64,000 nucleotides of DNA, taken from the NCBI GenBank assembly GCA_963739355.1, contig CAVUAD010000005.1, positions 496,001-560,000 of the forward strand, given 5' to 3'. A program made the position numbers and the translations under genes. The DNA is from JAWVFM01 sp963739355. GTDB taxonomy: Bacteria > Actinomycetota > Thermoleophilia > Solirubrobacterales > 70-9. Positions 32,119-40,902 of the stretch are shown in pieces. The first letter of the stretch is position 1. Each line of letters starts with the position of its first letter. The notes beneath the pieces were generated by a model. The model made no database searches and was not told the origin of the DNA. It was given only the letters and a program-made list of their open reading frames with translations.

Positions 32119-33348
32119 CTAGGCCAGCTTGACCGGCAGCGCCTTGAGCTGGTTGAGGAACCCGGACTCGACGTAGGCCGTCGGCCCGGCGATCCGGATG
32201 TCCGGGTAGCGGCGGAGCGTCTCCTCGAGCAGGATGCGCAGCTCGAGCCGTGCGAGTGCGGTGCCCAGGCAGAAGTGCCTGCCGCCCGCGCCGAACGCCT
32301 GGTGCTCGGGGTTGCGGGTCACGTCGAAGCGCTCGGGGTCGTCGTAGCGCGTCTCGTCGCGGTTGGACGACACGTACCACATGACCACCTTGTCGCCCTC
32401 GCGGATCTGGGTCCCGTTGAGCTCGGTGTCGTGAGTCGCGGTGCGCCGGAAGTGCGCGAACGCGGGGAACATCCGCAGCGCCTCTTCGACCGCGCTCGGG
32501 ATGAGGGTCGGGTCGTCGAGCAGCAGCCGGCGCTGGTCGGGGCTCTCCATCAGCGCCTTCATCGCCGAGCAATACGTCGCCTTGGTCGAGTCGTTCCCGG
32601 CGGCCACGAGCAGGAAGAAGCCCATGACGATCTCGTGCTGCTCGAGCTTCTGCCCGTCGATCTCGGCGTGGACCAGGACGCTCGTGAGGTCGTCGGTGGG
32701 GGTCTCGCGCCGCTCCTCGATGAGCTTGTTGCAGCGCTCGAAGATCTCGGGGATGTCCTTGGTGACGACGGACTCGACGCCATCCGGGTTGAGGTCCGGA
32801 TCACCGGCGCCCAGCGCGGAGTTCATGAGCCGCGCCCAGACGATGTCGTCCTCCGGCGGGATGCCCATGAAGCTGCCGATGACGCGGGCGACCACGGGCT
32901 GGGCGACCTCCTCGACGAGGTCGCAGGAGTCGCGACCCTCGAGCCGGTCGAGCACGCCGCACGTGATCTCGCGGATCGCGTCGGTGTGCGCGGCGATTCG
33001 CTTGGGCGTGAAGCCCGCCTGGAAGAGCGCCTTCACGCGGTCGTGCTTGGGCGGGTCCATGCCGATGAACATCGCCCGCGCGAGCTCGAGCGGGAAGACG
33101 TCGCGGATCGCGGTCACGCCCCCCAGCTCGGACGAATACGTGCGCCAGTCGCGGCTGACGGCGTGGATGTCGTCGGCCGTGGTGACCGACCAGTAGCCGG
33201 CCTCGTGGGGGAACTCCGTGATCTTCTCGGTCCAGTGGACCGGGCATTCCGATCGCATCCGCTTGAAGAGCTCGTGGGGAGGGCCGTCCTCCCAATGCTC
33301 GCGCTCCGTGAGGAGAACGTGGCGCAGGTCGTCTTCGGTGGTTGCCAT
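32119..33348 (-). CDS. Cytochrome P450 (CYP125/142/bacterial class I type)
   Basis: A 409-residue soluble P450. The I-helix oxygen motif reads AAGNDSTKAT (N-D in place of E/D-T). The K-helix ExxR is in EEALRMFP and the haem loop FGAGGRHFCLG has Cys360. Length and N-terminus fit bacterial class I enzymes that need separate ferredoxin and reductase, which are not adjacent. The closest families known to me act on sterols, terpenoids or fatty acids. A perfect palindrome at 33366-33387, 18 bp upstream of the start, indicates control by a TetR-like repressor. Confidence 0.93.
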   Translation of the reverse strand: MATTEDDLRHVLLTEREHWEDGPPHELFKRMRSECPVHWTEKITEFPHEAGYWSVTTADDIHAVSRDWRTYSSELGGVTAIRDVFPLELARAMFIGMDPPKHDRVKALFQAGFTPKRIAAHTDAIREITCGVLDRLEGRDSCDLVEEVAQPVVARVIGSFMGIPPEDDIVWARLMNSALGAGDPDLNPDGVESVVTKDIPEIFERCNKLIEERRETPTDDLTSVLVHAEIDGQKLEQHEIVMGFFLLVAAGNDSTKATYCSAMKALMESPDQRRLLLDDPTLIPSAVEEALRMFPAFAHFRRTATHDTELNGTQIREGDKVVMWYVSSNRDETRYDDPERFDVTRNPEHQAFGAGGRHFCLGTALARLELRILLEETLRRYPDIRIAGPTAYVESGFLNQLKALPVKLA

Positions 33349-33365
33349 CCAGGGCTCCTTGCAAT

Positions 33366-33387
33366 TTACCGGCAGGTCTGCCGGTAA
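33366..33387. promoter_or_regulatory. Perfect 22-bp palindrome, candidate P450 operator
   Basis: Half-site TTACCGGCAG and its exact complement CTGCCGGTAA are separated by GT. A third half-site-like sequence, TTACAGGCAA, follows at 33389-33398. It lies between the P450 start and the OsmC gene, so it can control only the P450 promoter. The size and symmetry fit TetR-family operators. No TetR gene lies in the window. Confidence 0.7.
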
Positions 33388-33423
33388 CTTACAGGCAAGA
33401 CGGACTGTTTGCTCGCAGGCCGC

Positions 33424-33852
33424 CTATTCGAGGGTGGCGTCGACCGTGATCTCGACGTTGCCCTTCAGCGCGGCCGAGATGGGGCAGTCGCGGCCCGCGT
33501 CTGCCGCGGCCGCCGCGAACGCCTCCGCATCGAGGCCCGGCACCGCGCCGCGGACGACGAGATGGGACGACCGCACACCCTCGCCGGCGACGAACGTGAC
33601 GGTCGCGGTCGTCTCCAGCCGCTCGGGCTCGGTGCCGGCCTCCGTCAGCCCGTGGGCGAGCGCCATGGAGTAGCACGATGAGTGGGCGGCGGCCAGGAGC
33701 TCCTCCGGGCTCGTGGTGCCCTCTGTGCGCTCGACCCGGGCCTGCCACGTGACCTCCAAGGCCGGGATCGCCTCGCCCTCGGTGGTCGTGAAGCCGCGGC
33801 CCTTGGTGAGGCTGCCCTCCCAGGCGGTCGTCGCGCGCGATTCAGTGGCCAT
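33424..33852 (-). CDS. OsmC-family protein
   Basis: A 142-residue OsmC-fold protein. ATG 33852 has a strong GGAGGAGAG ribosome site. The catalytic-type Cys region reads SPEELLAAAHSSCYSMALAHGL, with the Cys on the long central helix. The second, resolving Cys appears in DAGRDCPISAAL. Such enzymes reduce organic hydroperoxides (Ohr/OsmC). The Ohr-specific and OsmC-specific features cannot be separated with confidence here; the length favours OsmC. A 12-bp palindrome (gtcgaattcgac, 33866-33877) just upstream could be an operator. Confidence 0.92.
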   Translation of the reverse strand: MATESRATTAWEGSLTKGRGFTTTEGEAIPALEVTWQARVERTEGTTSPEELLAAAHSSCYSMALAHGLTEAGTEPERLETTATVTFVAGEGVRSSHLVVRGAVPGLDAEAFAAAAADAGRDCPISAALKGNVEITVDATLE

Positions 33853-33865
33853 GCTCTCCTCCTCG

Positions 33866-33877
33866 GTCGAATTCGAC
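33866..33877. promoter_or_regulatory. 12-bp palindrome before osmC-type gene
   Basis: The perfect palindrome GTCGAATTCGAC lies 14 bp before the osmC-type start codon, overlapping where a leader or promoter would be. It may be an operator or just a stable stem near the ribosome site. It is a small motif with no supporting second copy. Confidence 0.35.
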
Positions 33878-33904
33878 AGGAGGTTAGCCAGCGCCCCTCG
33901 CCGC

Positions 33905-35488
33905 CTACCAGGTGTCCACGAACGGCCGGTCGCTGGGGCCGCCCTCGCCATGGGCCGTCGCGGCCGCAAGGGTCCGTGCGATCACGTCGCGGGTCTCGGC
34001 GGGGTCGATCACGTCGTCGAGCTCGAAGAGCGTCGCGGCGTTCAGGGCCTTGGCGTTCTCCTCGGCCAGAACCGTGAGCTCGCGAACGCGCCGCTCGCGC
34101 TCGGCCTCGTCGGAGATCGCCTCGAGCTCGCGGCGCATCCCAAGCCTCACCGCGCCCTCCAGCCCCATGGGCCCGAGCTCCGCCGCCGGCCAGGCGACGG
34201 TGAGCAGCGGCTCGTGCAGGCTTCCGGCGACCATCGCCTGCGCGCCGAGCCCGTAGCCGCGGCGCAGCACCACGGCGACCAGCGGGACGCGAAGCGAGGC
34301 GCCGGCGACCAGCAGCCGGGAGGTGTGACGGACGAGGGCGGTCTTCTCGGCCTCGGGCCCGACCATCATCCCCGGCGTGTCGACGAGCGAGACGACCGGC
34401 AGGCCGAACGCGTCGCAGAGCTGAAGCAGGCGCGCGGCCTTGTCGGCCCCGTCGCTGGTGATCGCTCCGGCCATGTGCATCGAGTCGTTGGCAACGAAGC
34501 CGATCGGGCGGCCCTCGATGCGCGCCAGCGCCGTGACCATCTCGGGCGCGAAGGCGGGGCGCAGGAACGTCGCCGAGCCCTCGTCGGCGAGGGTCTCGAT
34601 CACCGGGCTCACCGGGAAAGCGCGCCGCCGGCGCTCCGGCACGATTCCGCGAAGCGGCGCCTGGTCGGGCGGGACGCCGGGCACCGTCGAGCCCTGGAAG
34701 TAGGAGAGCAGGCGCTTGGCCGCCGCCACGGCCTCCGCCTCGTCGGCGACGGCCACGTCGACCACGCCGTTTCGGGTCTGCATGTCGATCGGCCCGACCT
34801 CGTCGGCGTCGACCCTGCCCATGCCGCCGCCCTCGATCATCGCCGGGCCGCCCATGCCGAGCGACGTGTTCTGCGTCGCCACGATCAGGTCGGAGCACCC
34901 GGCGATCACGGCGTTGCCCGCGAAGCAGCGGCCGGCGACCACGGCGATGCGGGGCACCACGCCGGACAGGCGTGCCCACAGGGCAAACGCGCGTGTGTCG
35001 AGCGCGGAGACGACGGGGTAGTCGGTGTCGCCCGGCCTTCCCCCTCCGCCCTCGGCGAAGAAGACCGTGGGCAGCCGCATCCGCTCGATCAGCTCGAACA
35101 GCCGGTCCTTCTTGCGGTGGCCGAGGGCGCCCTGGGTCCCGGCGAGGACCATGTAGTCGTAGGCCAGCACCGCGGCCTCGGCGCGCTCGCCGTGTAGCTC
35201 GCCGTTGATGCGCGCGGTACCGGCGACCAGGCCGTCGGCGGGAGTCCGCTCGCGAAGCTCGTCGGCGCCCCGCCGCCCGCGCTGGGCCGCCACGGCAAGC
35301 GCGCCGTACTCCACGAAGGTGCCGGGGTCGACGAGGTCCGCGATGTTCTCGCGCGCCGTCCGGCCACCCGCCGCGTGGCGTCTGGCGACGGCGTCGGGAC
35401 GTGCCGAGTCGCGCGTGAGCTCGCGGCGTGCAAGGGCGTCCGCGAGGTCGCCGCGCTCGGGTGCGTCGCCTGGGCCGGGGTCCGACAT
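33905..35488 (-). CDS. Acyl-CoA carboxylase carboxyltransferase subunit
   Basis: A 527-residue carboxyltransferase of the acetyl/propionyl/methylcrotonyl-CoA carboxylase beta-subunit family. Both crotonase-like halves are present. The N half has DGLVAGTARING and GGGGRPGDTDYP, with LGMGGPAMIEGGGMG as the acyl-CoA/biotin oxyanion region. The C half has FVANDSMHMAGAITSDGADKAARLLQLCDAFGLPVVSLVDTPGMMVGPEAEK with GYGLGAQAM. No biotin carboxylase gene is adjacent, so the partner must be elsewhere. The acyl substrate is not assignable. The start ATG 35488 is preferred; the upstream frame runs into the divergent CBS gene. Confidence 0.9.
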   Translation of the reverse strand: MSDPGPGDAPERGDLADALARRELTRDSARPDAVARRHAAGGRTARENIADLVDPGTFVEYGALAVAAQRGRRGADELRERTPADGLVAGTARINGELHGERAEAAVLAYDYMVLAGTQGALGHRKKDRLFELIERMRLPTVFFAEGGGGRPGDTDYPVVSALDTRAFALWARLSGVVPRIAVVAGRCFAGNAVIAGCSDLIVATQNTSLGMGGPAMIEGGGMGRVDADEVGPIDMQTRNGVVDVAVADEAEAVAAAKRLLSYFQGSTVPGVPPDQAPLRGIVPERRRRAFPVSPVIETLADEGSATFLRPAFAPEMVTALARIEGRPIGFVANDSMHMAGAITSDGADKAARLLQLCDAFGLPVVSLVDTPGMMVGPEAEKTALVRHTSRLLVAGASLRVPLVAVVLRRGYGLGAQAMVAGSLHEPLLTVAWPAAELGPMGLEGAVRLGMRRELEAISDEAERERRVRELTVLAEENAKALNAATLFELDDVIDPAETRDVIARTLAAATAHGEGGPSDRPFVDTW

Positions 35489-35545
35489 GCCCCAAGCCTG
35501 GCATCTGCGCGGCCGTTGCGCTCTTCGGCGTAGGATCGGCAGGAA

Positions 35546-36043
35546 GTGAGCGACCGCGACAGCGAGCCCCAGGCGACCGACGAGGTCAGGCACTCTGGCG
35601 GGGATCCCGCCCCCGAGGCGTCGCCGGGCCCTCATGGTGGGGCGTGGGCCAGCTCCATCGAGCACCTCACGGCGCGCGACCTGATGACTCCCGGGGTGGT
35701 GACGATCGCTGCGGACGCCTCGCTGGGGGCGGGAATGCGCGCCATGGCGGCGCACGACGTGCACGCCATCCTCGTCGTCGACGGCAGGACGGGCAAGGGC
35801 CTCGGCTGGGCGACCGACCGCGGGCTGCTCGCCCACATCGAGCGCGACATGCCCCTCACCCCGATCAGCGAGGCTGTGACCGAGGGAATCATCACGGTCG
35901 CACCCGGCACGGGCGCGGCCGAGGCCGCCGCGACGCTCGCCCAGGCCGGGACCTCGCACCTGCTGGTTGCTTTCGGGGAGGGCAGCTTCCCCGAGGGCGT
36001 GATCTCCGCCCTCGACCTCGTCTGCGCCGTCGGGCGCGGGTAG
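35546..36043 (+). CDS. CBS-domain protein
   Basis: A 165-residue protein with a ~38-residue disordered acidic leader and a CBS pair. CBS1 (~40-95) opens with LTARDLMTPGVVTIAADASLGAGMRAMAAHDVHAILVVDG. CBS2 (~105-160) opens with PISEAVTEGIITVAPGTGAAEAAATLAQAGTSHLLVAFG. Pairs of this type bind adenine nucleotides and sense energy state. No catalytic domain is fused. It stands divergent from the carboxyltransferase gene. Confidence 0.9.
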   Translation: MSDRDSEPQATDEVRHSGGDPAPEASPGPHGGAWASSIEHLTARDLMTPGVVTIAADASLGAGMRAMAAHDVHAILVVDGRTGKGLGWATDRGLLAHIERDMPLTPISEAVTEGIITVAPGTGAAEAAATLAQAGTSHLLVAFGEGSFPEGVISALDLVCAVGRG

Positions 36044-36056
36044 CGCGAGCCGGCGT

Positions 36057-36387
36057 CTAGTCCGGAGACCTGCTCACGAAGTGGACGCCCTCGGCGCCCT
36101 CGAGCGAGAAGCCCCCGGCCTCGCCCGGCGACACGTCGATGACGAATCGCGGATGGCCCCAGCGCTCGAACTGCTCGCGATCGATCAGGAAGGGGGCGCC
36201 GCCGATCGTCCCGAGCTCGAGGTCGTTGTCGGTCTCCATGAGCTCGCCACGCGCAAGGCACATCGCGGCGGTGCCGTCGCAGCAGCCCCCCGACTGGAAG
36301 AAGGCCAGGGGGCCGTGCTTCGCCCTGAGGCGCTCGATCAGCTCGAGCGCCTCAGGGGTTGCCGTTACAGCCTGATCGTCGTTCGGC

Positions 36388-36416
<29 letters not shown>
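36057..36416 (-). CDS. DUF779 protein
   Basis: A 119-residue member of the DUF779 family: ALELIERLRAKHGPLAFFQSGGCCDGTAAMC, then GTIGGAPFLIDREQFERWGHPRFVIDVSPG. The paired Cys in SGGCCDG and another in AMCL are conserved-looking and suggest metal or redox binding. DUF779 genes are regularly found beside aldehyde dehydrogenases and alcohol dehydrogenases, as here. The gene overlaps the ALDH stop by 29 nt, so the two are translationally linked. The role is unknown but likely supports aldehyde oxidation. Confidence 0.9.
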
Positions 36417-37930
<1,514 letters not shown>

Positions 37931-38070
37931 GCGATCGCTCCTTGATTTCGGTTTGGTTCCCTGCGAGAACCCAATCAGCGCCGGGACCCACTGCCATCGG
38001 GGAAGTGGTGACGACCTGGACCGGACTTTCCCGCAGCTGGAGCGGCGAACTACCGAGATGGCGTGAGCCG

Positions 38071-38970
38071 TCAGTCGGAGGGGGGCAGAGTGCTCGAGCG
38101 CAGCAGCAGGACCGAACACGGCGCGCGCGCCGCGACGCGTTCGCTCACGCTGCCGAGCGATCGCAGGCCGCCGCGACCGTGACTGCCCATCGCGATCAGC
38201 GTCGCGTTCGTCACGCCGGCGAGCTCGAGAAGGGCGTCGGCGGGATCGCCGCGCGAGGCCATCGTCGCCGTCGCGACTCCCGGCCGCCTGGCAAGGAGGC
38301 TGGCGGCGATCAGCACGCTCGGCTGCTCGTCCTCCTGGACTTGCGCGATCGTCACCTCGCTGCCGAGTCGCTCCGCGATCCGGCCCGCCGCGCCCGCCGC
38401 GGCCATGGACTCTCCAGAGCCGTCGACCGCGACGAGGATCCGCTCGGCCGAGCGCGTCCGCGAGCCACGTCTGGCGATGAGCACCGAGACCGGGGAGCGG
38501 TGGGCGATCTTCACCGAGGTCCTGCCCAGGAGCAGTCCCGCCATGCGGCTGTCGCCGCCGGCGCCGACCGCGATCAGGTCGTGGCCGGTGCGCGCCTCGC
38601 GCAGAAGCGCGGCGCCCACGTCGGCGCCATGCAGGAGCTTGGTGCGAATGTCCGGCCGGCGCCGCGCAAGGGCGCGCTCGGCCGCCCTGATCCTGCGGCC
38701 GGCGATCCGGGAGTCCAGCCAGCTCTTCGCTGAGATCGCGGCGCCCATCTCCGAGGCGACGGCCGCGAGGGTGATGTCGGCCGCTGGGTCGGCGATCTCG
38801 ATCGCCTGGCGAGCCGCTTCGCGAGCCGCCGGGCTCCCGTCGATCGCGCAGAGCGGCGCCAGGAAGCTCGGCGCCGTCACGGCGTCGGACGCGCCGGCCT
38901 CCGGGTACGTGACCGAGCTGGTCACGAGGAGTGGTTTCGGGTCGCCAAGCCCACGAACCCAGGCTTTCAC
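38071..38970 (-). CDS. Tandem universal stress protein (two USP domains)
   Basis: A 299-residue protein of two UspA-type domains. Domain 1 (residues ~38-165) has FLAPLCAIDGSPAAREAARQA and the ATP motif GAGGDSRMAGLLLGRTSVKIAHRSPVSVLIAR (G-2x-G-9x-G type). Domain 2 (~173-292) has ERILVAVDGSGES and GSHGRGGLRSLGSVSERVAARAPCSVLLLR. Both nucleotide loops look intact, so ATP binding is probable. The ~30-residue N-terminal lead may be shorter in reality. It is divergent from the DksA-like gene's direction only in part; both are on the minus strand. Confidence 0.88.
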   Translation of the reverse strand: MKAWVRGLGDPKPLLVTSSVTYPEAGASDAVTAPSFLAPLCAIDGSPAAREAARQAIEIADPAADITLAAVASEMGAAISAKSWLDSRIAGRRIRAAERALARRRPDIRTKLLHGADVGAALLREARTGHDLIAVGAGGDSRMAGLLLGRTSVKIAHRSPVSVLIARRGSRTRSAERILVAVDGSGESMAAAGAAGRIAERLGSEVTIAQVQEDEQPSVLIAASLLARRPGVATATMASRGDPADALLELAGVTNATLIAMGSHGRGGLRSLGSVSERVAARAPCSVLLLRSSTLPPSD

Positions 38971-39061
38971 CCCGCCGTGGGGCTCACATCAGGGCGCAGC
39001 GCGGAGGCGGCTCCGTAGTTCCCCGAAACGGTTTGAGCCCGCGGCGCGGCGCGCTGGCCGG

Positions 39062-39424
39062 CTAGCGGCGGCCTTCGCGGCGCGACTGCTCTTCGGCGGT
39101 GCGCTCGGCCCAGGGGATGGCCTCGAGCCGGCCTGCCGGGATCGACTCGCCGCTCTCGACCGAGACGCCGTAGGTTCCCTCGGCCAAACGTGCTTCCGCC
39201 CGCTCCAGGGCGGCAAGCTCGGATCGCAGCTGCTCGGCCAGGGTGTCGTCGACGCTCTCGTCCTCGAGGACCTCGGCGTCCTCCTCCTGGTCGGGGGTGG
39301 AGTCCATCTCCTCGATTGCGCCGCGCCGGTCGCGGTCGAAGTCCTCGAGGGCGGTCTCGATGCGCTCGCGCTCGCGCTGGAGCAGCTCGCGCGCGTGGTC
39401 CGTGCTGATCTCGGCGTTGCCCAT
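39062..39424 (-). CDS. DksA/TraR-like coiled-coil protein lacking zinc cysteines
   Basis: A 120-residue protein with ATG 39424. The helical coiled-coil (~10-75, acidic tip EDAEVLEDESVDDTLAEQL) is followed by EGTYGVSVESGESIPAGRLEAIPWAERTAEEQ. This aligns with the DksA finger GTYGxCxxCGxxIpxxRLxaxPxaxxCxxCQ, except that all four cysteines are replaced (V/S/E/T/A). It may be a Zn-free DksA paralogue like the cysteine-poor DksA2 types and could still enter the RNA polymerase secondary channel. A regulatory role in stringent response is plausible but unproven. Confidence 0.85.
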   Translation of the reverse strand: MGNAEISTDHARELLQRERERIETALEDFDRDRRGAIEEMDSTPDQEEDAEVLEDESVDDTLAEQLRSELAALERAEARLAEGTYGVSVESGESIPAGRLEAIPWAERTAEEQSRREGRR

Positions 39425-39462
39425 GGTCGCGGCGATTGTATGGAGTGCCGCCGGGCCGCGGC

Positions 39463-39777
39463 CTACGGGTCGGGCAGAGGGGAGACCAGGAGCTCCGTTC
39501 CGCCGAAGCGAACCGTGATCGAGCCGTCCCCGTGGCTCATCGCGGTCTCGTAGAGCTGGCGGTCGAACATGAGCGCCCCCTCCTCGTCGCCGGCGTCGAG
39601 ACGCACGAAGATCGACTCCCGCTCGTTGGGGTCGCCGCCGGTCATCGAGTAGCCGGCGCGCAGGCGCCCGCGGATCGTGGCGACGAGGTGCGGGCTCTCC
39701 GAAGCGTCGAAGACGTGCACCTCGACCCGCCCGCCCACCAGCGCCAGCACCGAGGCGAGCGCCTCGTCGAAGGTCAT
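39463..39777 (-). CDS. Small protein, unknown function
   Basis: A 104-residue soluble protein, beta-rich (GRVEVHVFDASESPHLVATIRGRLRAG, SIFVRLDAGDEEGALMFDRQLYETAMSHGDGSITVRFGGTELLVSPL). The pattern suggests a small beta-barrel or OB-like fold and a conserved-looking acidic loop. There is no signal peptide or catalytic motif. It is the next gene upstream of the DksA-like gene on the same strand (38-bp gap) and could be co-transcribed. I do not recognise a family. Confidence 0.7.
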   Translation of the reverse strand: MTFDEALASVLALVGGRVEVHVFDASESPHLVATIRGRLRAGYSMTGGDPNERESIFVRLDAGDEEGALMFDRQLYETAMSHGDGSITVRFGGTELLVSPLPDP

Positions 39778-39833
39778 GGCGGGCCTCCTCGCCCATACCC
39801 ACGCGGCATGGGCGCATTATCGCGACCGGGGGC

Positions 39834-40178
39834 TTAGCTCTTCTTCCCGGCGATCGCCCGCTGCAGCTGGTCCTTGCTCATGCTCGAGCGGCCGTCGATG
39901 CTCAGCTTCCTGGCCTCGTTGTAGAGCTGCTCGCGTGTGCGGCCCTTGGCCCGGTTGGTGCCCGAGCGTTGTCCGCCGCGCTGGCCCGAGGACTTGTCCT
40001 TCGTGGAGGTCCGCGACCTGGTGCGCGACTCGCCCGAGCGGGCCTTCTCCTTGTTGACGGTGCGGGCGGCGATCTCCTCCGCTCTGCCCTCGGAGCTGCC
40101 CTGCGCCTTCTGCGACTTCTTGATGTGCTCGTACTGGCGGGCCCGCTTGGTGCCCTTCTTGACGCCTCGTGGTGGCAT
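39834..40178 (-). CDS. Basic protein with C-terminal Rho-N/SAP-like motif
   Basis: A 114-residue, strongly basic, low-complexity protein (KKGTKRARQYEHIKKSQKAQG, ESRTRSRTSTKDKSSGQRGG). The end reads RTREQLYNEARKLSIDGRSSMSKDQLQRAIAGKK, which matches the Rho N-terminal/SAP-type helix-extended-helix fold that binds nucleic acid. Proteins of this sort are often annotated as plasmid stabilisation proteins, but nothing here indicates a plasmid. It is likely a chromosomal DNA/RNA-binding protein. The upstream leader has AAGGGGG before ATG. Confidence 0.75.
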   Translation of the reverse strand: MPPRGVKKGTKRARQYEHIKKSQKAQGSSEGRAEEIAARTVNKEKARSGESRTRSRTSTKDKSSGQRGGQRSGTNRAKGRTREQLYNEARKLSIDGRSSMSKDQLQRAIAGKKS

Positions 40179-40224
40179 GCCAAACCCCCTTTTGTCGGTT
40201 TGCTGGGCGGTGCGTACCCGGGCG

Positions 40225-40902
40225 CTAGCCGCCCGAATCCGCGTCGGCCGGGGCGCCCTGGAGGGCGGCGATGAGCACCGGAAGCCCCTCGTGGACCTCG
40301 CTCGCTCCCGCCTCTCGCAGGTCCGCTTCCGGGAACCCGCCCGTCAGCACCCCGATGAAGCGCACGCCGATCCGCGTGGACGCGATCGCGTCCCATGGCG
40401 TGTCGCCGATCATGAGGGCGGCGGCCGGATCGGCGCCGTCCAGTGCGGTCTCGACGAGGTCGCTGTCGGGCTTGGTGGCGTCGACGTCGGCGGAGCTGGT
40501 CCAGCCCGCAAGCATCTCGCCCGCGTCGAGCAGCTCGAGGTAGCGTTCCACCTCGTGCTCGTCCGCGGAGCTCGCCAGGACAACCTCCCAGCCGTCCCCG
40601 TGGAGGAAGCGGACGAGCTCGCGCGCGCCGTCGAGCAGCTCGACGTCGTTGATCAGCCGCCCGTACTCCTCGGCATGCCCCTCGCGCGCCCGGTCGCCGC
40701 GCTCGGAGTCGAAGTCCTCGCCCGCGACCTCCGCGACGAAGCGGTCCGAGCCCATCCCGATGTGGCGGTGGAGCTTCCACGCGGGAATGGTTCGGCCGCA
40801 GTCGGCGAACGCCCGGTACCACGCGAGGACGTGGTGGTAGTTGGAGTCGACGAGCGTCCCGTCGATGTCCAGGATCGCGCGCCGGCCGCTGGTGCCGCTC
40901 AC
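40225..40902 (-). CDS. HAD-family hydrolase (phosphoglycolate phosphatase-like)
   Basis: A 225-residue HAD enzyme with motif I AILDIDGTLVDSNYHH (nucleophile and acid Asp), motif II VVLASSA, the Lys in VDATKPDS and motif IV LMIGDTPWDAIAS. The cap domain is helical (C1 type), as in phosphoglycolate phosphatases and related sugar-phosphate phosphatases. Its start overlaps the end of the large FAD/Fe-S oxidoreductase gene by 4 nt (GTGA), so it is part of that operon. A substrate linked to glycolate or lactate metabolism would fit but is inferred. Confidence 0.92.
   Translation of the reverse strand: MSGTSGRRAILDIDGTLVDSNYHHVLAWYRAFADCGRTIPAWKLHRHIGMGSDRFVAEVAGEDFDSERGDRAREGHAEEYGRLINDVELLDGARELVRFLHGDGWEVVLASSADEHEVERYLELLDAGEMLAGWTSSADVDATKPDSDLVETALDGADPAAALMIGDTPWDAIASTRIGVRFIGVLTGGFPEADLREAGASEVHEGLPVLIAALQGAPADADSGG

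Noticed and set aside
39797..39820. GGGTAT before the 39463-39777 gene as sigma-B promoter
   Set aside because: The -35 position reads AATG, not GTT-like. Too weak.
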